64,000 bases of DNA. Origin: Nectonema munidae. Its lineage: Eukaryota; Nematomorpha; Nectonematoida; Nectonematidae. The stretch is taken from assembly GCA_030549495.1 (NCBI GenBank), contig JAUIRK010001018.1, positions 285,358-349,357 on the forward strand. The letters run 5' to 3'. Of the stretch, positions 35,805 to 46,810 are shown one piece after another (position 1 is the first letter of the stretch; every line of letters starts with the position of its first letter). A model generated the notes under the pieces. That model was given only the letters and a program-made list of their open reading frames with translations. It did not search any database and was not told the origin of the DNA. A program made the translations under genes and the position numbers.

Positions 35805-36940
35805 CTATGAAAAAAGAGAGAAAATAATGAATTCTTTTATGAAGGAAGGCTATGCATAAAAACAGATACAAGATTCCTAATTTATCAATCTTATCGAATC
35901 AAACTACGCCTGAAATTTTGAACCAAAATCAGAAATTATTTATATTCTTGTTTTCCGATTTAAATTAGTCACATCTTTTCAGGTTTCAAACTGATTTTCC
36001 GTTTAAATTGATAGTTTAATTGTATTTCAAACCAAAGAAATAATGTATTTTTGTATGATAATTTTTATCTTTCAAATCAAATTGATCACTATCATTTTGT
36101 GTCAAATCGATCGTTTTAAAAACTGTCCAAATAGAATAAACTTCAAAAAATAGTAAGGCCCAAATTATTATTTTTGGGCGTTTTGGTTTTCGGGCGTTTT
36201 GACCCGGTACAAAAATAAGTATTTACAAACTTTTTTCTTTTTTAAAAAAGTATATATGTCTGTACATCATAGATATTTAAAGGAACAAAATAATTTTAGG
36301 TAAAAAAATTTTTTTAATCTTAAAATTTATAAAATAGGTTTTTTTCCATCATTTAAAGATTTTCTCTGAGAATATTTTAAATAATAATTTTTGCACAATT
36401 TGGTTTGAAAAGCGAAAACATTATTAGAAATTTTTTATTAAAAAATATATAACTAGGAGCTTTTTAAAAATAAGTTATCCCGAAAAATCTGCAAATATTT
36501 TTCAGAATTTTAAATAATTTGCAAAAAAATAATTTTGAGCAGGAAAATTTTGAGGAAAAATACAAAAAAAAACGATTTTTAAATTATTTTCTGAAGCTAA
36601 GTAAAACGAATTATTACTGGAGGCCCCATTTTTTTTAGAAAAATCTTGCAAACTTTTAAATATTTTTTACGGTAATAAGCCCTGCCGGTATTTTTGGAAA
36701 ACTGAGAGAATCTTTTATTCAATTCAATTTAATGTTCATTGTATAAAGGTAATCTGATTTAGTATATTTATATAACTTGATAGAGCCAAATTTTGACTTA
36801 AAATCGCAAAAAAAGTAGGTGAAAACAAAGGAAGACAAAAGTTAGTATGCTCCCAACCTTAAAAATGTGAGATGACGATGACTACTCCATCATTCCTCCT
36901 CCCTCTAAAACGACGGCTTTGTGTGTATCCTTCCATGATT
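35805..36940. other. Parvin intron, no feature seen
   Basis: AT-rich intronic sequence without recognisable repeats. Confidence 0.35.
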
Positions 36941-37110
36941 CGTGTTAGTAAGGAAGTTAGCACGGTTGGTTAAATACTTGACTTCGATAACACAAGGTCT
37001 TGGGTTCGATCCTGCCGCAGCCTTCACAATGAAAATACTGCTAGGCCGCTTTTAACCTATAAACACATCCAATAAGTAGTATTGTTTTATTGGTTCTCTA
37101 TAAAAGAACC
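36941..37110 (+). mobile_element. tRNA-derived SINE
   Basis: The polymerase III box-A-like TAGCACGGTTGG (36958-36969) and box B GGGTTCGATCC (37002-37012) are spaced as in a tRNA, with the family word caaggtcttgggttcga. The tRNA folding of a real gene is absent. The body runs to a repeated ccaataagtagta word. It is intronic to parvin, opposite strand. Confidence 0.7.
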
Positions 37111-37211
37111 AATAAGTAGTAGTACCTATAATTTTAAACATTCACTACCCTCGTAATGCCACCCCCTCCCTCCATTACGAAAATGTAACGAAGATAATAA
37201 AAAAAGGAAAC

Positions 37212-37477
37212 TTTTTTAACGATATCGAGTTTTTCAGGAGCGTGGTCGAATAGAGTATCGAAAGCGTCTCTCTCAAAGTGCAGACTCTTGATGCGGAAGG
37301 AGGCGTTATCGCCAGTCAGTTCTTCCTTCAGTAAGCGCGTGTGCAAGACGCCATCTTTTTTTTGGACTGAAAGGATGTTCACACTCACGTTACGTGGAAT
37401 CAAGATATTTGTTTGGTAGTGAATGGCCAGGGTGAGGAGGAGGTGCAAAATTGAAATGATATTCTTGGAATAAATTT
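37212..37477 (-). CDS. parvin: Parvin exon E (CH1 end, linker, CH2 start)
   Basis: The acceptor ctatttttag enters with two bases of a split codon; the donor at gtttcc leaves in phase 0. The peptide IYSKNIISILHLLLTLAIHY completes CH1. LIPRNVSVNILSVQKKDG corresponds to the parvin-specific stretch (vertebrate LPDHVSIQVVVVQKREG). FERDAFDTLFDHAPEKLD is almost identical to vertebrate HERDAFDTLFDHAPDKLN, a parvin hallmark. This is the most diagnostic exon of the gene. Confidence 0.95.
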
Positions 37478-38170
37478 CTAAAAATAGAGAAAACAGGGAT
37501 GGAGTGAACAATTTATTGGACACGAAGTTTTAAATAAGTGAATGGAATCGTTTGTGTATGAGGTTGCCAACGATGTAATGAAATTTAAAATTTCAAGCCA
37601 AATAAATTGTTCACTCCATCCGCGTTTACTTTATACACTAATTTAATGGGTCATCTTCAGCAATGGCAAAAGATTTAAAGTGCTTTGTACGTTTTCTTAG
37701 AATGTTGGCTTTAGTTAATAAGTTGTTATTTATTTAGGCAGCCATGATACGCATTTTTCTGACCTTGGTATTTATTTATGCACGCATGATTTTAAGTCCT
37801 TTATGGGCATATTGAAATTTACAAAGGATGCATGAGATTTGAATTTCTCAAATCATGATCAAGAGGATTCAATTTAATTAAAAATTATTACTTATAAAGA
37901 TAGTATTAAAATGAAGGAAGATATTCCATGAATTACTTTTAGTAGCTAAGTGAAAAATCCACTTCCAACAGTATACACTGAAACCATCATAACATGAGGC
38001 GTTGTTATATTTTGAGATTACTATGAAGTGAATCCAAAATCAGATACTCAGAGGATTTTATGACTCGAAGAGATTAAGTACTACACATTTATCATCTGCA
38101 TCTCTGGGGTTGATGATAGCTGATGATGATTGATAATGTTGAATAATGTGTAATGGAAAGAAAGGCATAC
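37478..38170. other. Parvin intron between exons D and E
   Basis: 693-bp intron, AT-rich. The motif gtgaacaatttattgg beside the acceptor recurs inverted about 110 bp further (aataaattgttcac), a small stem-loop. Nothing else seen. Confidence 0.4.
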
Positions 38171-38314
38171 TTTCAACACTCCACTTAGTTGTGTTATTTG
38201 GTGAGATGCCTAAAATCACGTAGATTGCGCCCAAAACATTTCCCAGCTTTGATTTTTGGCGTTCTTCAGTTTGCGTAACTTCAGCCCCCTCCAGCTTAAT
38301 ATCTGCTAATTTTT
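38171..38314 (-). CDS. parvin: Parvin exon D (middle of CH1)
   Basis: The acceptor ttatttgccag enters with two bases of a split codon and the donor GAAA|gtatgc leaves in phase 1. The peptide EKLADIKLEGAEVTQTEE and KLGNVLGAIYVILGIS and TTKWSVE align with vertebrate parvin EKLESEKLNVAEVTQSE through the RSIKWNVDS motif. Confidence 0.93.
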
Positions 38315-38640
38315 CTGGCAAATAAAATTTAAAATATATTGGATTCATTAAAAAAATGCCACTCAAAGTCCATCAACAAATGAGATCATGGTTTAATGAC
38401 TCTATCGAAAAAAGCTGATAATTATTAAAAGGTTTGATCCTATCAAGTTTATTGAGAAGATTTAAAGATCATTGAAAAAAAGGAAGAGTAATTTCTAATC
38501 AAAGGTGTACAGTTCGGTAAGTCATCGTTAACAAGCAAAGCATAAGGATGTTTTGCCAACATCTTGTAAAGCCAATTTATAGTAAACATTTAAGTATTTA
38601 AATGTATTAGTGTATTTAAGTATTTTGATTTTATAGCTAG

Positions 38641-38776
38641 ATGGCCTTCTTGGAGAAAAAGAGGAAACTGGGCTTAGTTGCAACACCGGCTAGACTCTAG
38701 CTTGCTGGAAAAGTAGCCGTAAAACCGATTGTTATATATATATTTATTTATTTATTATATGGCCTTCTTGGAGAAA
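38641..38776 (+). mobile_element. 100-bp retro-insert with exact 18-bp target duplication
   Basis: atggccttcttggagaaa occurs at 38641-38658 and 38759-38776. The 100 bp between ends in ttatatatatatttatttatttattat, a microsatellite-like tail, after gcttgctggaaaagtagcc. The long duplication plus tail is typical of a truncated LINE or SINE, probably RTE-driven. Confidence 0.75.
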
Positions 38777-39041
38777 CCTAGATTTGGAAATAATCAACCA
38801 AATACTGTTATAGCATTATATTGCTGGTGATGATGACGATGATAATGAAGTTAATTGAATGCGAACTTTTGATAAAAGTTGAGAAACACGACAAAAAACC
38901 CGATTCAACAAGGAAAGATGTTGGAAGAGCAGTAACGCAAGACTGTGCTTTATTTCAGTGTACTTTGAAGCAATATCATTTGTTTTCCATATACTGTGAT
39001 GTCTACCTTAACATTTCACGCGCATATATATATATGTATAG

Positions 39042-41760
39042 TAGGGTGGCCCTTATTTTTTGACTTTTGTAAAAAAAGTTTCTCAACCCAAAATTTTGTT
39101 TCCTTTTAGGTAAGATTTTTATTTCTAAAATTCTATAGAGTTTGGTTAAGTATAAGAGGACCCTCAATCACTTTAAAGTTAACCAGTGAGAAAGCATATA
39201 TACATATTCAAAAAATTAAAAAATTAAAAAATTAGAAATTGTAATTTAATTCAAAGATTTTTATATTTTTTTTGTTTTGATTAGATTTATTTTTAATAAA
39301 CTATTTTGATTTTTATTTTCTCAAATTCTCTACATTTTAAAATCCAAAGTAATTTCGAATTTTTATCTTCACATTTAAGAAGCAAATTTTTGTTCCCATT
39401 GTTGGTTCTATTTGGAATCAAATCGTTGGAGCAAAATTACCTTCAAATTGTCAGGTGAGAGTTGTAAAACTCACTGCAAAAGAAAGTGCGGCCTTAGTAA
39501 TTCAAGAAATTCTTATTTTTTGGCAGAAAGCTCGAATTCCCACAAAAAGAATTGACCGTTTTTTTTATTGAAAAACGGCTGAAATTCTACAAAGAATGGA
39601 AAGATTTACAAAAAAAATGTTAACAGATCTTCTGCCAAAGAAAAGGCAAAAAAAGATAGCTTTGTTGAATGAATAGATGATTTATTCGATATAGCCCATT
39701 TGGATGCTTTGTCACAAATAAAAATTGGAGAGGATAAAATGTTTCTGAATCTTTAACGCCAAAAAGGTCGCCCTGGTTCTATGACTGGATTAGATCAAAA
39801 GTTATTGCATAAAGAAGAAAGATTATTAGAGAGAAAAATGAAGGAAGTTGAAAGACAGGAAAAAAATGGAAAATTTCTCAGGAGGAAATGAAATCTCAAC
39901 AAAACATTCACAGTGATCAAGAAACTGATCTTTCTTCAGAAGTAAAAAAAATCTTTGAAAAAAACAACTGAAGCTAAAAAAGTTAATGTTAGAGGAACTA
40001 GCGATTTATTTACTCCCCGCCTTTGACAGATGCAAAATTAGTGACAGAAATGGAATGCATATTTTGATGTCAGCTGCTGATGCTTTTCTACAGAAAATCT
40101 TATAATAAATCGCACTTCCTTTCAAAGATTAAGAAAAAAATTTAGAGAAGAAAGAACTCATCATATTAGACAAAATTCCTATTTAAATGAATGCAAAGAT
40201 ATTATTTTGCATTGGGATGGAAAACTGTTTTTAGAATCAAGCCAAAAATTCAATAGGATTGCTATTATAACAACATTTCATGGAAAAGAACAATTGCTGG
40301 ATATACCCAAAATTAAATCAAGCTCTGGAGAAAATCAAGCATTAGCAATATATCAAGCAATTGAAAATTGGAATATTTTAGATATAGTTCAAGCACTTTG
40401 CTTTGATACAACAGCTAGCAACACAGGTCAAAAGAATGGTGTATGCACAATTATTCAAAAAATGTAAAAGCGTGAATTGTTATATTTACCTTGTAGGCAT
40501 CATATTTTTCAGCTAGTTTTGAAGAGTTGTTTTGATTTACTAATGAAACCCACTTTTGCTCCTGATATGATTCTCTTCAAAAAATTCAAGGAAAATTGGC
40601 ACGCAATAGATCAAAAAAGTATATAACAGGCAGAGATAAAATTTCTGATTATGATCGCTGTGAAATTTCTAAATTTGTCAAATATCATCTTTCTCAAAAA
40701 AATCAGATAAGAGATGATTATAAAGAGCTGCCAGAACTCACATTAATATTTATTCGTGGAGTTCATGGCAATGAAATATTATTTCGTAGAACTGGTGCTG
40801 TCAGCCATGTAAGATCAATGTCAAAGCAAGTTATGCTTTTAAAATTTTTGTTTCAAAATGGAATTGTGACAAATTAACTCTATAACAAGATTATGCGTTT
40901 TTCTTGCTCTTATCTACGTTCCTGCATGGTTTACTTGTCCTAATGCAATTAAAGCGCAATACCCCGACTTCAATTTTATGGTCAAACTCATAAAGTTTCA
41001 GGAAATTGATTTGCAAATTAGTCAAGTAACTTCCAGAAATTCGCTAATCATCTCTGGCATCTTGCTTGAGAGAATGTTGCTATATCTCTGTTTGATGAAA
41101 CTGTTCAGAATGATATCAAAGCAAAAATAGCTAAAATTATAATAAATCCATCGCCTAAATATAACGAAATTAATGTGAAAAAATATTGGCTTCCTAAAAA
41201 CAAGTTGCCTTCTTTTTTAACTTTAGATATTTCTTCATTAGCATACAAAAAAAAATTCGCGCGATTTTCAATCAGTACAGTCTTTCTCAATGAAGATCCT
41301 TTGTTATGGAAAGAAATGTCTTGTTTTAAAGAAGGTTTAGAAGAAGTTAAAAAGATTGAAATTGTAAATGATGTTGCAGAAGAGGAATAAAGCTCATAGA
41401 AGATTATCATAATATCCTTACAAATGTTGAAAAAACAAAACAATTTGTTCTTCAAAATGTCACTGAAAAAGGAAAAAATTATCAAAAATTTGCCAAATAT
41501 TGTTTAAAGACCTAATGTTATCTTGGTAGATTTGTTATTAAAAAATTTTAAAATCTCATATAGTTTTTTGCAATAAAGATACATTTTTTTAATTCCAAAA
41601 ATTCTGTTATTCCTTTTCTTCTCTGAGGGTCGCCTTAGGTTTTTTAAAAATAGCTCACATTTTCAAAATTAATTTGTTTTAGACGTATAAACATAATTAA
41701 ATTATGGGAGCAACACAATTAATGATTTTAATTTTTAGTTTATACTTAAGGGCCACCCTA
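39042..41760 (+). mobile_element. hAT-superfamily-like transposon, TAGGGTGGCCCTTA ends
   Basis: Perfect 14-bp inverted ends TAGGGTGGCCCTTA and TAAGGGCCACCCTA are flanked by 8-mers atgtatag (39034-39041) and atgcataa (41761-41768), six of eight matching. The TAGNG start and 8-bp duplication fit hAT. The interior holds a decayed transposase that does not look like a typical hAT (next entry). It lies in the parvin C-D intron on the opposite strand. Confidence 0.8.
39370..41510 (+). pseudogene. Unusual transposase remnant (FDTTASNTG / CRHH type)
   Basis: Open pieces in order: FVPIVGSIWNQIVG (39385), KRIDRFF (39545), LHWDGKLF (40207), ALCFDTTASNTGQKNGVC with candidate catalytic Asp (about 40395-40450), LPCRHHIFQLVLKSCF (40490), RDDYKELPELTLIFIRG and RTGAVSHVRSMSKQVM (about 40710-40840), then basic pieces to 41510. 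About eight stops or frame changes. From memory, similar LPCRHHI-containing proteins are annotated only as uncharacterised in several invertebrates; I have not verified this. It could be a divergent hAT lineage. Function is inferred from the element's ends. Confidence 0.6.
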
Positions 41761-42102
41761 ATGCATAAAGCTGGTAATACAATTATTAAATGCTCTGACT
41801 GATGTGCCAATATATGAGTTAAAAGGAATGATAAAAGATACGAATGAAAAAAGAAAGAGCAATTCGTGTTACAGTTCATTAAGTGGAAATTATAGTAAAA
41901 AATTAACTTTTTATAATAAAAACCGTTGAGCTTGTTTTTTCATGCACCACTAATTAAAAATATTTCGCATGTGGACCCCCTGGATTATTATATGGAGCGC
42001 TAGGGTCCATGTTGACCGAGGTTGAGAAACACAGAGTTAGGCAATGGAAATGATGAAATCGACAATGAAGTGACGATGATGATGAGTTTAAAGATTTTTT
42101 AC

Positions 42103-42205
42103 CTATTAACTTTCCCAAAACTTGGCCATCGTATAAGTCATCTTCCAAGCTTTTGACAAGTATTCTCTCATGAGCTAATTCATCATTTATCCAATTTATC
42201 AAAAC
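42103..42205 (-). CDS. parvin: Parvin exon C (start of CH1)
   Basis: The acceptor ttttttatag opens in phase 0; the donor AATAG|gtaaaa leaves in phase 1. The peptide VLINWINDELAHERILVK and DDLYDGQVLGKLI is nearly the vertebrate parvin CH1 start (VLIDWINDVLVGERIIVK, EDLYDGQVLQKL). CH1 of parvin supports the protein's binding role in the integrin-linked kinase-PINCH-parvin complex at focal adhesions. Confidence 0.95.
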
Positions 42206-43040
42206 CTATAAAAAAAATTTGCATCTAAAGTTACTTTAATTTATCCAGCATACCATAAACATTTGAAGAATTTTTTTCAATAATGCTTCACATTCACACT
42301 TAACTTTTTCAATATGTTTATTTATAACTTAAAGCAGATTTTATTTAATGGAAAAATAAGTGATACCCTATTTAGATAAGAACTTTTGGAAACAAGACCC
42401 CTAAATAGAAAGAAAAAAAACATATTTTTGAAATATTGATCTCTCAAAAAAGGGCAAAAAAGTGTGTTATTTAGGAACCGATGATAACTCCTTGATAGAA
42501 ATAACCTACTGGATACTTTGAAAGAAAATTATTTCAATATGAAAAAATTGATAAAAATACATAATAATCATCAATTCCAAAAAAGCGAAAATTTTTATTC
42601 ATTTTGATGCATACCAGAATTATAGCAGGAAAAAGTTAAATGAAAAAGAGATTTAAAAAATAGCTTACTTAAGGTATTTTAGTTTGCGTGTATCTATGTG
42701 CTTGTTTTCAAGCATTTAGTCGACTCATACGAGATATAGTTGATGGTGTAATTGAGAACAGGCATCATTTATCCAACAATGTAGGATGCGATAAAATAAA
42801 GACCGAGCTTAGTTAGAAATTTAGTTAGATAGATAGTCATCTTAAGAGTTAAGTTATGTCATCGTTTGAAAATATTTTGTGACATTTTGACCTGAAAGCC
42901 GTCGACAAGCGCAGAGACAAGGGGTTGTATGTAGCATTTCTTTTACGCATATTTTTCGCCAGATTCCGAAATAATTTTAAACAATTTTTGCTCCTGTTAA
43001 TATATTTGTCCATGGGGTTTATCGAATTTTCATTTGATTG
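42206..43040. other. Parvin intron, no feature seen
   Basis: AT-rich intronic DNA between exon C and the SINE. Confidence 0.35.
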
Positions 43041-43130
43041 TTTAATTAGGGAGCGTGAGTAGGGTTGGTTAGATGCTGAATTCGATAACTCAAGGTCTTG
43101 GGTTCGATTCCGCATCAAGCCTGCTTTCCT
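43041..43130 (+). mobile_element. tRNA-derived SINE, second copy
   Basis: AGGGTTGGTTAGATGC (box A region) and TTGGGTTCGATTCC (box B, about 43099-43111) with the shared caaggtcttgggttcga word. It shows that the family is dispersed. It lies in the parvin B-C intron. Confidence 0.75.
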
Positions 43131-44619
43131 CATAGTTCGATACAAGCGGCGCAATTGTGAGAAATCAGTATCATTAAAGAAACTTTCATAGTATTTATTT
43201 ACCTTAATTAATTTCGATCGAAAAATATAAATTTCCAAAAATTAAATCAAGATTAATCTTTTGCCAAAACCAAAAATGCTCGCTTCCCCATATAAAGCTT
43301 TCAGAATTTCTTTCATAACAAGGGTCAACCTTTAGTTATATAACGTATAGAGATCTATTTTAAAAGCTTTCAGGTTAATATTCATCTAATAAGACAGCCT
43401 GAGCTTGTTTATCCGAAACTGTTGGTTTAACACATATTCTTGTCGGATTAACGAAAACCAGTGTATGAAAATGATAAAGAATCAATACCTCAAACAACCA
43501 AAATATTATTTATTTATTAATATATATAACATTTATGTTTAATGTGAAAAAAATCTATGAAAAATGATCACTTCAACGTGTACCCTACATTAAAGAGATG
43601 GCGAAAGTAAAGAAACTAGTGCGTCGTCAATGCATTGCATTTAGGTATAAACTAGGATTCATCAACAAACATATGGAAAATATTGCACTTCCTTTGTGAG
43701 CAAGTACTATCATCGCCCAGCCAATCTTTAAAGTGTATTATGAAAAATATAACTTTAATATGTTGTCTGTCAGATTAACAAACTCTACAAGCATGTTTAA
43801 GAGAAATTAGTTTGATTTGAAGCATTGTCGATGTCGGAATTTGAATGTCGGAATAACGGGCGAGATAAACATTGAAAAAATCTGTTAGAGACAGTAGTGT
43901 GTCGGTTAGCGGGGTTGTCGGATAATGGAGTGCGGGATAAAAGAGTTCTGGCGTACTTTGTAATCGTAATAAACTTTTTATTCGAAAATTACTTTTTTAT
44001 TCGTCAGTCTCAAATTTTGAAGCAAGATTAAAAAATAATTACTCCCGGAAAAGAAGAAACTAATAATTTCTTCAAAATTCTCGGGGAAAATAAGATTTCA
44101 AGAACACTAGTTATACACTCTATTCAGCAATTTCAAATTTGGTTACAAAACATCACTCTTGCATTGGAACAAAAGAACGTAGATAAACGTGTAGTAAATT
44201 TATTGAACGTTTTTACATTCCTTTAAGTTGGGAGTCAATATGCAACTTTATTCTGTGATAGATATGTGAACAAAAAAATCGCCATGAGTACAAAAGATAG
44301 CCACAGGAATGAATGCAGTGAGACAATAGATCTATTATTATATATTGCTTCACTTATCTTCGTTTTTCTAGTAAGTTACTTTTACCAAATTGACTATGAA
44401 TATATCTTTTTCAACATTCATTAATAAAGTCTCTCTGCGTCTTAGCGTTTTTCAATAACTTTATACATTTTAAATTTAAACTAGCTACACTTGGTAACTA
44501 ATGTTTTTCGTTTATAAAATATTTGAGAATAATTGAAAATGATTGATTGAATAAAAGACAACATTTTTGCACAGTCCATTTGACAAGTCAAAATTTAATA
44601 AAGAAATTGTCAAAATATT
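43131..44619. other. Parvin intron, no feature seen
   Basis: AT-rich, no recognisable exon or repeat. Confidence 0.35.
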
Positions 44620-44740
44620 TCGTTCAACCATATTTGATTGGGTAAAACAAAAAATTATACAACAAGTTTAATCAAATCAGATGAGAGAGTTTGGGTCATA
44701 AACTGTTCGGTAACAACAAAGACCATAACTTTTAAATACA
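44620..44740 (+). repeat. Dispersed repeat related to 5900 and 20352
   Basis: gattgggtaaaacaaaaaatt, aatcaaatcagat, agagtttggg and accataacttttaaata match the other copies in order. It ends within about 20 bp of the exon B donor. Confidence 0.4.
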
Positions 44741-44759
44741 TAATATAGATTGGTATTAC

Positions 44760-44830
44760 GTTGACTAATTTTTCAAAGTCTGGATCATTTTTTGAATTTG
44801 GATCAATCATAGAAAGCTCTTCATTTTCTT
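44760..44830 (-). CDS. parvin: Parvin exon B (pre-CH1 linker)
   Basis: The acceptor tctattttag enters with two bases of a split codon; the donor AAC|gtaata leaves in phase 0. With the G from exon A it reads LEENEELSMIDPNSKNDP and FEKLVN, equivalent to the conserved vertebrate parvin LEENE-MVDPNSRSDP-LQELMK. The intron to exon A is only 57 bp. Confidence 0.93.
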
Positions 44831-44887
44831 CTAAAATAGAAATGGAGATGAGAGGAGAGGAATGAAAGAAAAAGCAGGGCGTAATAC

Positions 44888-44986
44888 CTAGTTTATAAGA
44901 TGAAGGAGGCAGCGTAGATGTGGATAGCTTGAAAGGAGAATTCAAAACGTTTTGGGTTTCCTTTTCTAATTCCTCTGCTTCTTGAG
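44888..44986 (-). CDS. parvin: Parvin exon A (N-terminal region)
   Basis: The acceptor ttttgtttaag and donor ACTAG|gtatta bound QEAEELEKETQNVLNSPF and a Ser/Thr/Pro-rich stretch (STSTLPPSSYKL), corresponding to vertebrate SELQEEGMNAIN-LP. It enters with two bases of a split codon and leaves in phase 1. At least one more upstream exon with the start codon is needed; none could be recognised at 45-64 kb. Confidence 0.8.
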
Positions 44987-45410
44987 CTTAAACAAAATGA
45001 AAAAGGCTATTTATTACCTCACTCTGAAATCATTTAAGCTACTTTTTCTATCCAAGCGATTCGCAAATTTATACAGCACCCAAATTAACCTTTAGAGTGG
45101 TCAATCGTCTCCTCGTCTCCCAAATACTTTACTTAGGTCACTTCGTATTAAGCTTAGCCCTTAGGAACCACAATTTTAAAGAATAACCGTCTGTAATTTT
45201 ATATATTTAAAGCGAACAATTTTCATTTTTAGCACATTTGTGTCTTCCTGGTTCTCTCCGAGGTTTTTTCTTTTGATATTTTTTATGCGACCTTTTTCAA
45301 AATAATTTTTTTGTGCTCGAGCCGAGAATCAAGTTTCTTTATGTTTTTATATAATACACATATTTTCATAATATGAAATAAGCCCCTAAAATTTAATTGA
45401 AAGAACTTAC
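44987..45410. other. No feature seen
   Basis: Probably the next parvin intron. A basic minus-strand stretch (45235-45310) could be an N-terminal exon but has no clear match. Confidence 0.3.
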
Positions 45411-45480
45411 TAGGATGCCTGAGTAAGGTTGGTTAGATGCTAGATTCCATAATAATCGAAAGTATTGGGTTTGATAACTG
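45411..45480 (+). mobile_element. tRNA-derived SINE, diverged copy
   Basis: GTAAGGTTGGTTAGATGC and ATTGGGTTTGATAAC (decayed box B) match the copy at 43041. Confidence 0.55.
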
Positions 45481-45694
45481 TACTTTTACATTTACTAAGT
45501 AAAAAGATGGCGGAAACAGACATCACGAAGGCACTTGAGACATTTAAGCATGTTTTTGGGCAGGATGAATAAATGTCAACCTTCTTAAAATACACACTTT
45601 TTCGCACAAGTGTGAAATATCTTCCTGCTAAGTGTTGCAACAAAATAATATTCTATCTTCTAAGAAAGATATTTATACGAAAAATCTTTCAATA

Positions 45695-45775
45695 AATTAC
45701 ATACGAATCATTTTACCCGTGAAAAATTGCTAAACTACCCCTAGTGGGTAAATTACCCCGACTTTGGGAAACACA
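45695..45775. repeat. Possible right end of a hAT-type MITE
   Basis: gactttgggaaacacagattt is a hAT-like terminus; the left end is not visible. Confidence 0.25.
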
Positions 45776-46189
45776 GATTTAGAAAATAATGGCTCTGGAG
45801 TGAAATCGCAATGGGGACTAGCCATATTTTTTTCCATTGAGAATCGGAATACATTCGTTTACAAAAATAAATTAACCTTTGAAAAAAACACACTATTTAA
45901 AGGTGTTCTTAATGGATGTTTTAATATAATATAGAAATAACAGAGCTGAGTAGCAGGAGATGGAGATGGGACTGGATAATTTTGGAGGAGCCAGAGCTGA
46001 AGCCAAATTTATATTATGTGAGGATAGGGAAAGAGGCACTAGATACTTTAATGGATCCGGCTTTTAACAATTTTTTAATTAATTATTGACATTTTTTAAT
46101 GTCCTAGTAAAACCTAACTAGTAAACTAATTTTAACTGAGTGGAACTAATTTTTTATTGATTAATTTTATTTTTTAATTTGATCAACGT

Positions 46190-46286
46190 GCTACGATATG
46201 CTCTTTCTAATAGTTCTCCATCAATTGAAGAATTAGCAAAACAAAAATTATAAAATTGAGGTTCCTTTTCGGTTCGGGAACCACTG
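46190..46286 (+). pseudogene. hAT transposase C-terminal tail and terminus
   Basis: LRYALSNSSPSIEELAKQKL is followed by a stop, as at the end of hAT transposases, and the sequence runs into ggttcgggaaccactg, a hAT-like right end closing at 46286. Confidence 0.5.
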
Positions 46287-46293
46287 TTCTAAC

Positions 46294-46810
46294 ATGACAA
46301 AGCCAATTGAAAAACTTAATGCAGAATCAACTGAAGCAATGAGTTCAAAGGCATTGAGAAAGGTAATTTCTCAGAATAAATGTACAGAAAATGAAAGTGA
46401 ATCAGAATTAGGTGAAACATTTGTTGGTGCTGTGAATAGCATAACAGATGTTTCCACCATAGAGCGCATGCGGTGTGTTTTACACGATACAAATTCAAGA
46501 TCGTTTAAAAGATAAACATGTTCATACACGAATAACAAAGCTACGTCAAATTATGATTGCAAGAACAGCTAAAATTAAAGTCATATTAAATAAAACGTCA
46601 AAGGGTAAAAGGCGCAATAATATATCAAGCCACTAAGTGTGGCAGTACTTACATCCAGCGTCTGTTATAAATAAAAGATAGTCCAATAGATATGGCGCAT
46701 CCTGATATAACATTGACAGAATTTCAATGGAGAAAAGTAAAAGAACTGGACGGAATACTTCCATACATTGTTAAGAAAGGAAAAGCCGTAAACTTGACAT
46801 CAGTTATATA
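46294..46810 (+). pseudogene. hAT (ZBED-type) transposase middle fragment
   Basis: DVSTIERMRCVLH, KDKHVHTRITKLRQIM, GSTYI-like words and LTEFQWRKVKELDGILPYI match, in order, the CxxH-containing insertion domain of BED-type hAT transposases. It is broken by about four frame changes. It begins 8 bp past the terminus at 46286, so it belongs to another insertion. Confidence 0.6.

Noticed and set aside
37002-37020. True tRNA gene at the SINE box B (also 43100)
   Set aside because: No acceptor or anticodon stem pairing was found around the boxes; only polymerase III promoter-like words are present.
41960-42035. Complete hAT MITE ending in gttgagaaacacag beside parvin exon C
   Set aside because: Only one hAT-like end is visible and no inverted partner or target duplication was found.
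42849-43238. 129-codon minus-strand open frame
   Set aside because: It is the antisense of a tRNA-derived SINE plus intron; the Arg/Ser-rich peptide has no family signal.
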